Of a DNA stretch of 64,000 bases, positions 44,430 to 53,955 are shown piece after piece; position 1 is the first letter of the stretch, and each line of letters starts with the position of its first letter. Origin of the DNA: Pegoplata infirma (lineage: Eukaryota > Arthropoda > Insecta > Diptera > Anthomyiidae). The position numbers were made by a program, and so were the translations under genes. The DNA lies in contig OY992537.1 in NCBI GenBank assembly GCA_963921195.1, positions 204,376,581 to 204,440,580 on the forward strand, written 5' to 3'. The notes below the pieces were generated by a model that was given only the letters and a program-made list of their open reading frames with translations, was not told where the DNA came from and ran no database searches.

Positions 44430-44633
44430 ATGTATATAAATATTGTTGCATTAAAAAAAAAACATTTTTTTTTTTAAATGCCAAAAAAAAAGTCTTTTAC
44501 TTAAAATAAAATATTTTAAATCAAAATTGTTATTTTCTTTCATGTTAAAAAATTTACTATTCTCCAAAAAGGGCATTGTGTAGGGTATTCATAGAGTCGG
44601 CCAAGTCGAATTTAACTTTTCTACTTGTTTTGA
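44430..44633 (-). mobile_element. Dispersed repeat R, end fragment
   Basis: Ends TCGGCCAAGTCGAATTTAAC then TTTTCTACTTGTTTT, preceded by AAAAAGGGCATTGTGTAGGG and the A-rich R body. About 200 bases only. Confidence 0.75.
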
Positions 44634-44960
44634 AATACAATTAGAAATTCCTGAAATACAATTGACTGTTTCTGAAATACAATCGACGATTTCTAAAATC
44701 AAATTGACCATTTCTGAAATTCAATTGACTTTTGCTGAAATACGATTGAATACTTCTGAAATAAAATTGGATCAATCTGAAATATAATTGACTATTTCTG
44801 AAATACAAATAGAAACTCGGAATTACATTGTCTATTTCTGAAAAACAATTGGAAAATTTGATATACATTTTGAAAATGTAAAATACAATTGACTATTTCT
44901 GAAATGTAAATGTAAAATCTTAAATATAATTGACTTTTTCTGAAATACAATTGAAAACTG
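44634..44960 (+). repeat. Second CTGAAATACAATTGA array
   Basis: About 14 degenerate units, most starting TTCTGAAATACAATTGA, at variable spacing of 20-35 bases. Same core as 4370-4650 but more decayed. The minus frame reading YFRNSQL repeats is an artefact. Confidence 0.8.
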
Positions 44961-45790
44961 TGTGATAGAATCGTCGAGTTAATAAAAGAATCTTCGCATC
45001 ACAAATGTCATCTTTCAATAAAGTAAAGTCGGTTGGAGACAACCTACCTGGATCCAACTGCAAGAAAAAATCTATAAAAAAATGTTTTTTTTTAGGTTTT
45101 TTTAGTTTTTAAGAGTAGAACTTTTTTCCCCCTGATCCGATTTTGCCCTTGTTCGAACTTAGCCAGCCTAATACTATAAGACATATTCGTGCAAAATTTC
45201 AGGAGTCTAGCTCTTTTACTTTGGACTGTGTCTCCCACAGACGGACAGACGAACGGACGGACAGACGGACATAGCTAGAATGTCTTAGAATGGATCACTG
45301 ATCAATAATATATCGTCACCTTAAATGCAAAACGCCCTAACTAACAAAAAATTCAAAATCGGTATTTTGATAGATTCTGGTGTATTTTATTAACCTAAAC
45401 GTCCCAACAAAAAATTATGGTCACATAATAAAAATTAGCGATTTTATAGCAAAAAATTAAAAATATGTGAATTGCGAAATCGCCAATAAACGCAACTAGA
45501 AATAAATTTTTAATAATTTTGTGATTATTTTTAATACATATTCACAAAACTTACGTCCTCACAAAATTTTAGCCCAATTCAATCAAAACCAACAAAGTTA
45601 TTAACAAATTAAAACATGTACTCTATTTTGTTTTTAGATCCTCCTGTAAAATTTATAAAATGTTAGTTAGGGCCTTTTGCATTTTAGGTGACGATATATA
45701 CTTTATGGGGTCGTAGACCGACATTTCGAAGCGTTACACACGGAATGACAAAGTGAGTATACCCCATACTGTGGTTGGAGAGTATAAAAA
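44961..45790. other. Decayed R-related DNA with a GACGGAC run
   Basis: CAGACGGACAGACGAACGG at 45240, then ACATAGCTAGAATGTCTTAG, and after an unrelated 350-bp segment GACGATATATACTTTATGGG, TCGTAGACC and GGAATGACAAAGTGAGTATAC at 45690-45770. This resembles R interrupted by about 0.36 kb of unrecognised sequence that starts and ends with CGTCACCTTAAATGCAAAA / TTTTGCATTTTAGGTGACG, an inverted pair (about 45312-45690). Confidence 0.6.
45312..45694. mobile_element. 380-bp inverted-repeat element inside R debris
   Basis: Left end CACCTTAAATGCAAAACGCC then CTAACTAACA; right end TGTTAGTTAGGGCC then TTTTGCATTTTAGGTG. The flanking R halves (ATCAATAATATATCGT and GACGATATATACTTTATGG) would join across it with an ATATCGT/ACGATAT-like target. 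Non-coding MITE, family unknown. Confidence 0.65.
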
Positions 45791-46490
45791 CCGTTTGACG
45801 AAAAAAAAAACAGTTTGACAAAAAAAAAATTTATAAAAAAAAAAAAAAATTGATGAAAAAAAAAAAAATTATGAAAAAACAAAAATTAAAAAAAAAAAAT
45901 TTGATGAAAAAAAAAAATTGAAAAAAAAGTTTAATGAAAAAAAAAAATAGGAAAAAAAAATTTATGAAAAAATAAATTTGATGAAAAAAAAAATTTGATG
46001 AAAAAAATAAATTTGAAGAAAAAAAAAATCATAAAAAAAACTTGATGAAAAAAAAATTTAATGAAAAAAATTTTATGAGAAAAAAATTTGATGAAAAAAA
46101 AAATTATAAAAAAAAAATTGATGAAAAAAATGATGAAAAAAAAAATTGATAAAAAAATATTAAAGAAAAAAAAATTGATGAAAAAAAAAAATTTATGAAA
46201 AAAAAAAATTGATGAAAAAAAAAATTGATGAAAAAAAAATTGGATGAAAAACTATTTTTTTTGTTGAAAAATAATTATGTTACTTTTTATTCACCAGCTG
46301 GTGAAAAACGGGTTTATTCTCCACTAGGTGATTTATTATTTTTGGTTTAAATAAAAAGAAAATAGTAATTCTTATTTTCTTTTTCGTTAATTGTTAGCTT
46401 TTATAGTCAAACTGAGGTGGTGTCCTGCAACTGTTTTAAAATTAGACACCAACCTAAAAACATTATCATGTTAAAATAAAATCTTCGAAT
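45791..46490 (-). mobile_element. Element Q, copy 3 (partial)
   Basis: TTGATGAAAAAAAA tandem at 45830-46250, then TTCACCAGCTGGTGAAAAACG, TTTTCGTTAATTGTTAGC, TATAGTCAAACTGAGGTGG and GACACCAACCTAAAAACATT. It matches copy 2 in the same orientation and also lacks the 152-bp MITE of copy 1. Confidence 0.85.
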
Positions 46491-47137
46491 AAAAAAATGA
46501 TTTGAAAATGGTGTATTATATCAATATTAGAGTGTTGGTATAAATATTTCATACATTTTGTTTGTATTTGTTAACAATAAGTGTTTATTTAAAATTTTGA
46601 TATGCTTTTATGTATGTATTTCTGTTCAATGACTTTTGTCATTCCTTGTATTGTTGCTCTAGATCAAATATAATTTTGTATTCTTGTCATTGTGTTACAA
46701 ATACATTTATTGTAAATATTTATAGATTTTATAAAGATGGTATTATAATTTTGAGAATATAAAAACTTTTCTATTCCACATTTTTTCTGTCTGCCATTTG
46801 TTTTTGTAACCTAACAACAATAGTAAAAAAATTATTGTCACGTAGTTTATTACAATTGTGTGTTTTGAGTGCGTGTATCTTTTAAAGGTAAATGGGTAAG
46901 AATTAATATGAAAATTGCTTTTTGATTTGTTGAAAATATAAATACAAATTTGAATAAATATAAATTTAAGACAAAAGATGTTTAAGAGAATAATGTAATT
47001 TTACAACAGATTTTCTGCTGATTGGACTAAAATTTTATTTTAAGTGTACCCTCTAACATAAATTTTCAGTGTAGGGTATGAAAAGTAGTTCAATTAAATA
47101 GATTTTAGGTTTATTTTTTATAATTTTTGCAATTACT
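46491..47137. other. AT-rich spacer, no gene seen
   Basis: No repeat or coding signal that I can support. Confidence 0.5.
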
Positions 47138-47205
47138 CTTGTGTACGGTGCGTATTAGTGATGAAGAGTATATATGATAAAATTAATAATACGCACCGTA
47201 TCAAA
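47138..47205. repeat. Small hairpin GTACGGTGCGTATTA
   Basis: GTACGGTGCGTATTA on the left and TAATACGCACCGTATC on the right, with a loop of about 35 bases. Possibly a tiny MITE or the tip of the adjacent foldback. Confidence 0.6.
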
Positions 47206-47520
47206 CAGTCTGGCCTGGCCTGGCCGTCTGTCAGTTTTTTCAAAATTTGTTTTTTCATCAAAATTTTTTATTTACAGTTAAATTAACCGAATTCATCAAA
47301 AAAGCACATCTTAAGCGAACCGGTTTGATACCTATAAGTTGACAGGAAGGTAAAATATACTTTTCAAACGAAAAAATATTTGAATTAAAAAAAGTTTTGG
47401 GTAAAAAATTTTTTTCCGGAAAAAATGTTTTTTTTTTGGTAACTACCATAACTGTAAATAAGATATTTTGATGAAAAATTTTTTTTTGAAAAAACTGACA
47501 GACGGCCAGACTGTCATAAT
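47203..47520. mobile_element. 320-bp foldback with GGCCGTCTGTCAG ends
   Basis: CCGTCTGTCAGTTTTTTC on the left is inverted as GAAAAAACTGACAGACGG on the right, followed by CCAGACTGT. The left end has two extra CTGGC units (CTGGCCTGGCCTGGCC). The 90-residue minus frame across it is accidental. Confidence 0.75.
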
Positions 47521-47699
47521 TGGAGGTCATAAGTGGAGGGTATAAAAAAGCTATATCATGAAAATTTGAGCTGATAGAGACAAACTGATTACAGATTTGA
47601 ATTCAGCGCACCCAAATTAACTAAAATCAGTTGATAAATTCAAAGAAGCAAATTGAGTGTTGGCCTGTGTTATCGTAAGATAATTTTATTTTTTTTTTT
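47521..47699. other. Spacer, nothing recognised
   Basis: Short non-coding stretch with a GTGGAGGGTATAAAAAAGC phrase typical of R-repeat ends. Confidence 0.45.
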
Positions 47700-48052
47700 T
47701 TATATTTTTATAATTCACGTGTTAAAAACCCCGAGATTTAAAAAACAAGCTTTAAAAACAACTATTAACCAGAAAATTACTTTACAGAGTATTTTTGTCA
47801 CTTAGAAATATTTTTACACTAAAAAAAAAAATTTACACTCGAAAAAATTTTACACTCAAAAAAAAAATAGTAAATTATTTTTTTTTTTTTTTACAAAAAT
47901 GACAAAAAAAAAGTTTTTTACTCAAAATAAAATATTTCAAATCAAAATTGTTAATTTTTTTTTTGGATTAAAAAATTTACTACCCTTTAAAAAGGGCATT
48001 GTATAGGGTATTCATAGATTCGGCCAAGTCAAATTTAACTTTTTTACTTGTT
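47700..48052 (-). mobile_element. Dispersed repeat R, end fragment
   Basis: TTCACGTGTTAAAAACCCC, the A/T-rich R body, AAAAAGGGCATTGTATAGGG, and the terminal TCGGCCAAGTCAAATTTAAC and TTTTTTACTTGTTT. Confidence 0.78.
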
Positions 48053-48989
48053 TATGGTCACCTTGGTCCAATTGCTGGATTTTAACCCAGCAGAAATTTT
48101 GCTGAACGTTCAGCAGCTTTTGGAAGGGGAACTTGAGTAAAGGAGCGCATCCAATTGCGCTGAATTCATGCATGATTCCCTAAGGCGATGTCCCACTTTA
48201 GAGCGCTAGTTGGATACACAGAAACAGCGCTCTTTAGATGCACTGAAATCACGTGTCTTTAGTGCTCTGATTTAAGCAGAATAAAGATGCTGTAAATTCA
48301 TGTATCTTTTTAGCGCTGATTTAAGCAGATTAAAGATGCAGTGAATTCATGTATATTTGTAGAGCTGATTTAAGCACAATAAAGATGCTGTAAATTCAAA
48401 GTTAAAATCAAATAACTAAAATTTAAAAAAATATAACAAAAAAATTCATTCGTTTTACTTTACAAAACTTTATTTATGTGAAACAAAATGAAAAAAAAAA
48501 AAATCGGTAGTGAACATCAAAAAAATATCGGACATTTTCATTTTTACATTTTTTATGGGATTTTTTTTGGGAACAGCGGTCAAAGATGCTATGATTGAAG
48601 CGCTCTTTGTAGCGCTGATTAATGCGCAATAATGATGCAGTCAAATCATGTGTCTTTGTCTAAAACTCATGTTTTTTTATTCAAAAAGTGTTAAAAATAT
48701 AAAAAAGGAAAGCAAGTGTGAAATTTTATCAAAAAATAATTACACATTATAAGTTTTATATAAAAAATCTTAAAAAAAAATTAAAAATTTTTCCCCTTCC
48801 TTTTACTGCATCCCTAAGAGCGCTCTTTGGATGCGCTACGGTATGCTATAAACAGATGCTGTGTCGCCAAAATCTCGATTTATTTCTGCTGGGAAGCTTC
48901 TTGTGGCGTAAATTTTGTAAATTTTTAAGCAAATGTAAAAACAAAATTGTAAAAGATGGGGTTTTGGTATTCTTAGTTCTTTAAGGGGG
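48053..48989. repeat. AGCGCTGATTTAAGC repeats, 49-bp unit
   Basis: At about 48228-48380 a 49-bp unit with AGCGCTGATTTAAGCAGA and TAAAGATGCTGTAAATTCA recurs three times. A fourth related unit lies near 48600-48660 and AGCGCTCTTTGGATGCGC words at 48200 and 48825. The rest is AT-rich. Likely subterminal repeats of an unidentified element; the 88-residue frame at 48718 is not convincing. Confidence 0.65.
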
Positions 48990-49247
48990 AGGTTTTTTCC
49001 ACATGGTCCGATTTGGCCAATTTACGAACTTGATCAGCACAAGACCATAAGACATGTTCGTGCCAAACATCAGGTGGTTAGCTCTTTTGGTTTGGACAGC
49101 ATCGTGCATTCCCCAGACTATTAGATCGACAGACGGTCGGACGGACATCATAAAATATATTTTCCCATGAAGCCGCATGGCTAAGCGGATAAAAACATCA
49201 TACCCGCAATAAGTTTCTTAATAATTCAAATAGATATGGGAGAATGC
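48990..49247. other. R-like GACGGTCGGACGGAC fragment
   Basis: ATGGTCCGATTTGGCCAATT, CAAGACCATAAGACATGTTCG and CAGACGGTCGGACGGACATC match phrases near 35440-35500 and 45130-45280. Broken repeat, no gene. Confidence 0.55.
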
Positions 49248-49364
49248 AAATATATGCAAGGTTAGGTTAGGTTGTAAGTGGCTGCTGACGTTTTACGTCA
49301 ACACACGTAGACTCTGAGGTCCATTGTGATACCATGGGACCGTAATAGGTTTCCCTACTAGTCC

Positions 49365-49603
49365 CTGTCGTTAAACCAGTTTGAGCTTCTTATGAAACTC
49401 CTTAGATGTATGTTGAATTTTGACATCCAACAAATCAGAAAGATCGTACAGCTCCCTAGATCCCAGTGAAGCAAGTCTCTGACCAGAAAGTGCCGGGCAA
49501 TGGAAAATAAAGTGTTTGATAGTTTCCAACTCCTCTTCATCCATGCAACTTCGGCAAAAGTCATTCGACGGCACATTTAACCGCTCTGCGTGCTACCCTA
49601 TAA
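49365..49603 (-). pseudogene. LOA/I-like ORF C-terminus with CCHC motif
   Basis: Reads IIG-stop-HAERLNVPSNDFCRSC, then EEELETIKHFIFHCPALSG, ending HKKLKLV-stop near 49371. The pattern C-x2-C-x10-H-x4-C is the zinc-binding motif at the C-terminus of I, R1 and LOA-type ORF2 proteins. One nonsense codon replaces the Arg of GRHAERL. A 3' UTR of about 100 bases and the TTAGG-like tail follow. Confidence 0.9.
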
Positions 49604-49605
49604 TA

Positions 49606-50370
49606 CACTCATAGAAATATCTTAGTAGAAAAATTAGTAAACCCATTGTAGATCAAGTTTTACAGAATTTAACAAAAATCAGTGTTGATATTACAAAATT
49701 CAATAGTTGAAAAACACATAGTTGGAAAAAATTTTATAAAACATAAGTACATGAAATATGCAACACTGTTTTTGATGACCGCCATTTGTAAATTTTTTTT
49801 GTTGGGATGTTTCTCATAAAATTATTTTTTATTACAAAGATAAAAGAAAATATTTGGTGAGTAATTAAATATATATTTACATTTTATGCATTAATACAGC
49901 AAATTTCATTATTTTTTTTTTAGAAATTTGTGATTTGGTATCGTTGGAAAGGTTCCAGAAGCTATATAAAACAATAGACGATAGAAAAACAACATCAAAA
50001 TACACCACAGTCGAAGAAAAAAGAAGACAAAAAAATCATCTAAAAAATTAGTTTGCTTGAAAATCATGAGTAAATGAAAACCATGAAAAAAAAATTGTTA
50101 AAAATATTTAATTAAATAAAATAATATTTACAACACAAATAAGCATTTCATTTTACTAAATAAAATTGAATGAATATACAAAAAAAAAACGAGTATGATT
50201 AACAAAAATACGAATAGAACTAACAGAAATACGAGTTGATCAGCTTTTACAAAAACTGACAACAATTAATGTTGAAATCAACATAAATATTTGTAGGGTC
50301 AAAATCAACAATGATTTCTGTTGAATTTACTACGATTTTCTTTGGGAATACAATGATTTTTGGTTGAGTG
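49606..50370. mobile_element. 765-bp CACTCA-type MITE, TA target, in the retrotransposon
   Basis: Ends CACTCATAGAAATA and (inverse) CACTCAACCAAAAATCA, flanked by TA (49604-49605 and 50371-50372). Removing it with one TA rejoins TGHC with IIG-stop-HAERL in frame. AT-rich, no transposase. Includes repeated phrases such as ATCAACAT/ATGTTGAAATCA. Confidence 0.85.
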
Positions 50371-50372
50371 TA

Positions 50373-50572
50373 CAGTGTCCGGTAATTATAGAAACCACCG
50401 TCGAAATCTCTCCTCTTGGAAGCGATATCAGCTGACTTGTGCGCCCCTGATTAAGAGAAGGCCAAATCAGTCGTGTTGTCTCACACGTCCATCCATTTGC
50501 CCATCTTTGATTAGTCTCCGTCGCAGAACAAAGCCGTAGGTTTTGCTTGCAAGTTTCTAGAGACCAACACAT
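50373..50572 (-). pseudogene. LOA/I-like ORF, post-RNase H segment
   Basis: After a frameshift near 50560 the ORF continues SLETCKQNLRLCS, TTRLIWPSLNQGRTSQLISL, EISTVVSIITGHC. The last segment matches the family's conserved ...TGHC(x)IGRHAERL box, but the MITE at 49606-50370 enters right after TGHC. Confidence 0.85.
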
Positions 50573-51615
50573 TCCAATTCTGTTGGAACCTGTAAGGTAG
50601 TTCCTAGTCTTGCAAGCTCATCGGCTTTGCAATTCCCTGGAATGTCTCTGTGCCCTGGGACCCATATGAGTCGTATGTTAAACTGCTTGGCCATCTCATT
50701 TAAAGACGTGCGGCAGTTAAGGGCAGATCTTGTTTTTAGAAACATTGAATTCAGGGACTTGACCGCGGCTTGACTGTCAGTATAGATGCTGACTGCGGTT
50801 GTAGACAAGACATTGCAGCTCAACCAGTCAGCCACTTCCTTTATTGCCAGCATCTCTGCCTGGTAAACACTGCAATGATCTGGCAATCTACGAGCCAGGC
50901 TCAACCCAAGCTCTTCCGAATAGACTCCAAAGCCCACTTGTTTGTGCAGCCTCGATCCATCTATGTAAAAATTTATGGTAGCTCCACTACCCGGAGTATC
51001 CCCCATCCAAGACTCCCTGGATGGTATCATAGTGGTAAAGTGGCTCTCAAAGAGGCCCAAAGAGGAAGCACAGTCCACATTTTGTGGTATTGTTATCTTT
51101 TTCAAGATCGCGCTATGGCCCCAATCGCTGCTCCTCCATTGCAGCATGCTATTAAGTCGAATTGCCGACGCAGCCGCATACTGCCTACCCAATATGTCCA
51201 AGGGTATCAGGTGAAGGAGGATTTCTAATGCAACCGTAGGTGTAGTACGAAGAGCGCCAGTGATGCACATTGACGCCATTTTCTGTACCTTCGTGATAAA
51301 GACACAGTTCGCTTTTGTTTCTAAAGCAGGCCACCAGACAATGATTCCATACAGCAAAATTGGACGCATAACTGCTGTATAGATCCAATGAACGACTTGA
51401 GGGCTAAAACCCCATCGTTTTCCAATGGCCCTTTTACAGGAATACAAAGCAATCGTTGCTTTTCTCACCCGTTCCTCAATATTACGCCTGAAATTCAGCT
51501 TCCTATCTAGAAATACTCCAAGATACTTGGCTCCATCTGAGAAGGTGATTTCAGTACCGTCCAGAGAAATAGGATCAAAAGCAGGAATCTTATTTTTCCC
51601 TTGTAAACAAAACAA
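50557..51615 (-). pseudogene. LOA/I-like RT thumb and RNase H domain
   Basis: 352 residues open. The first part is the RT thumb and connector (DGAKYLGVFLDRKLNF, CKRAIGKRWGFSPQVVHWIY, YGIIVWWPAL, LIPLDILGRQYAAASAIRL). RNase H occupies about residues 215-345. The four acidic catalytic positions are visible: D in FYIDGS, E in YQAEMLAI, D in IYTDSQAAV and D in GNCKADELARLG, with WVPGH before the last. RNase H would remove template RNA during integration. The domain looks catalytically complete, unlike the RT before it. The frame is lost at ELECVGL-stop and continues in another frame. Confidence 0.93.
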
Positions 51616-51619
51616 GCTC

Positions 51620-52580
51620 TGTTTTACTAGGATTAACTCCTAGACAACAGTCTCTTGCCCATTTAGACAGATCTTTCAGAGAACCCTGAAGAATGTCCTG
51701 CAATGTTGGCAGATTCTTCCCCTTTACCGCTATCGCGACATCGTCAGCTTATGCAACAAAATGACAACCACGTGCTTCTAGAGATAGTAGCATTGAATTC
51801 AGTGCCAGGTTCCAAAGAAGCGGCGAAAGAACACCTCCTTGTGGTGTGCCCCTATTGACAAATCGAGATATGACGGACGTTCCCAATTCAGACGTTATAC
51901 GTCTATTGGCAAGTAGGGTTTTCACAATTAAAACGTTTTCACGCTTTACTCCCAGACCAGACAATGCCAATATTATCGATTCTGGGATGACATTATTAAA
52001 AGCCCCCTCAATATCAAGAAAGGCCACCATAGTGTACTTCTTTACCGAAAGCGATCTCTCGATGGTACCAACGAGCTCATGAAGAGCTGTTTCCGTTGAT
52101 CGTCCCTTGCTGTATGCATGTTGCTTTGTCGAAAGCAACCTCGGGTCAATCACTCTACGCAAATATGAGTCTATCATTCGTTCCATTGTCTTTAACAAAA
52201 AAGAAGACAGACTAATTGGTCTGAAATCCTTCGGACCTGTGTGGGAACTTTTCCCAGCCTTCGGGATAAATACGAATCTGGTATCCCTCCATTTTAAAGG
52301 AATATACGACCAGTTGATGCATGCTGTGTATAGATTATACAGCAACGGGGCTATATAGTCTGACACTTGCTGCAACTCAGCCGGGATTATACCATCAGGT
52401 CCCGGGGATTTATAGGGCCTGAAGCTTTTAATCGCCCAGATTAATGTTGGCATATTTATTATTTCCGAAGCAATTTCAGATGCTTGGGCGTCAGAACGTT
52501 CCAAAGCTTGAAACGGCGTCATGGAATTGCCCGGAAAATGCGTGTTTAAAAGGAGATCCAGCGACTCTCCACTGGAGGAA
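51620..52580 (-). pseudogene. LOA/I-like reverse transcriptase, YADD box turned to stop
   Basis: It starts at the truncation with GESLDLLLNTHFPG. RT motifs follow in order: YKSPGPDGIIPAELQ, DFRPISLSSFLLKTMERMI, KQHAYSKGRSTETALHELV, VAFLDIEGAFNNV (motif A, Asp present), NRGTPQGGVLSPLLWNLAL (motif B), then GCHFVA-stop-ADDVAIAVKGK near 51750. The stop replaces the Tyr of the YADD catalytic box. The same frame continues with LQDILQGSLKDLSKWARDC and LGVNPSKTELVLFT, then meets a frameshift near 51620. The enzyme would copy the element's RNA at the nicked target; this copy is dead. Confidence 0.93.
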
Positions 52581-52592
52581 AAATATATGCAA

Positions 52593-52769
52593 AAAAAGTA
52601 GCACTTCAAAATTTTTTTTTTGTTTTAAAAAAGATAAAAAATATTTAAATTGAAAAATTAAAAAACTATATAAACCTGCATTTGAAATCTGTACTTTGTA
52701 CAAGATATATTTGTTTGCTCTATTGGTAATTTAAATTAATTTTAACAGATTTTTATACAGGATTTTAAG
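52593..52769. other. AT-rich spacer
   Basis: Target-side flank of the retrotransposon. Nothing recognised. Confidence 0.5.
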
Positions 52770-53567
52770 TACGTTACTGTTGGGTAATTCCAAAAACTTT
52801 CGCCCCACTGTTCGGAAACATGCCTTTGGACGCCACTGAGAATTTGGCTCATAGATATCCACGTTTATATGAGATATGTTGCATATTTGGATTTTCAAAA
52901 TTTGCTGTAGTTTTCAAATTATCGCGGGTCAAAGTTCGACTTTTTTAGCAAAAGTCAGAAAAATACATGACGTTTAACGTGCTCTAACTTTTTAACTAGT
53001 AATCCGATTATCACAAGTAATGGCTCATATGAAAGCTTAATTCTTCTTCTTTTAGGACATATTTTCAAAAGCATACGGTTTTTTTTCAAAAGTATTGCAA
53101 AAATTCAAAAACATTTTTTTTTTGCGAATATTTAAAAAAACACATCTTCGATTTTTTTAAAAAAAAGCTTGGTGATAAACAATACTGTTTTGTACAACAT
53201 ATCCAAAATTCATAGTGGGATCCCAATGGGATCAAAAAATATTCTGGTTTTAGTACACTCAAAGAAAAATGCTTCATCATATTGATGATACGGTTTCATC
53301 ACTTGCTGTCATCAATTTTGATGACAAATTTCATCATATTGATGAGGGTTTTCTTCAATATGATGAAACATGTCATACAAATTGAAAAAACAAGTGATGA
53401 CACATTTCATCATGTCTTCAAAAAGTGTCATCAATATGCCTTTCAAATGTTTTTTTGTAAATAATTAAATTAATACTCAAATAAATAAAAATATTAAATA
53501 AATATATTAAAAAATATAAAAAATAAAAAAAAAAACAATAAAAAAAATAAAAAAAAAATCCCGCCCC

Positions 53568-53640
53568 GGCTGGTACTTGAACCCACGGTCCCCAAGTTGC
53601 AGTGTTTATTATCGACGCCTTAGCTAGTTCAGCCAACTAT
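53568..53640 (-). pseudogene. tRNA-like segment
   Basis: On the minus strand: A-box-like TGGCTGAACTAGCTAAGGC, then a T-arm-like CCGTGGGTTCAAGTACCAG with a B box GGTTCAAGTAC. Spacing is about 50 bases. Acceptor pairing is not convincing, so a tRNA-derived head rather than a gene. Confidence 0.45.
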
Positions 53641-53885
53641 AGATAAAAATCTCGCACCACTACTTAGTTACATAACGTTTTCTTAAACGTAAATGTGAAG
53701 ACTCAACATTTTTCGTTATATACAATGTATAATATGTATATATACATGTTTATAACATTTTATGAATGTACAATATCCCTCTCTTTCCCTCTCACTGCTT
53801 TTAGCAAAGCATAGTTACACAAAAACTTTAAGCGTTATTATTAGCACACAACATACAAAACGGCTTTTGGTTGTTATTATTTGTT

Positions 53886-53955
53886 GAAGCTCTGTAGGCA
53901 AGTGGGTAGAGGCTAAGCCCAACAAACAAGAGGTCCGGCGTTCTAATCTTGGTGG
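53886..53955 (+). pseudogene. tRNA-like segment, same head as 59276-59348
   Basis: GCTCTGTAGGCAAGTGGGTAG resembles an A-box region and GGCGTTCTAATCTTGG a decayed B box. The head GCTCTGTAGGC[A/T]AGT[G/T]GGTAG is shared with the segment at 59276-59348 on the other strand, which suggests one tRNA-derived family. Confidence 0.4.

Larger units (their letters stand above)
49260..52580 (-). mobile_element. LOA/I-like non-LTR retrotransposon with RNase H, 5'-truncated
   Basis: Bounded by a perfect 12-bp duplication AAATATATGCAA (49248-49259 and 52581-52592). From its 5' end it holds an RT, an RNase H and a C-terminal CCHC region, then a short 3' UTR and a tail ending AACCTAACCTAACC. RT followed by RNase H in one ORF is found in the LOA, I and R1-related clades; the GRQYAAASAIRL and RLIWVPGH context favours LOA/Bilbo-type. 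It is disrupted by a stop in the YADD box, two frameshifts, a late nonsense codon and a MITE at 49606-50370. Confidence 0.93.

Noticed and set aside
50770..51228. Plus-strand frame of 152 residues
   Set aside because: Shadow of the RNase H-bearing retrotransposon frame on the minus strand.
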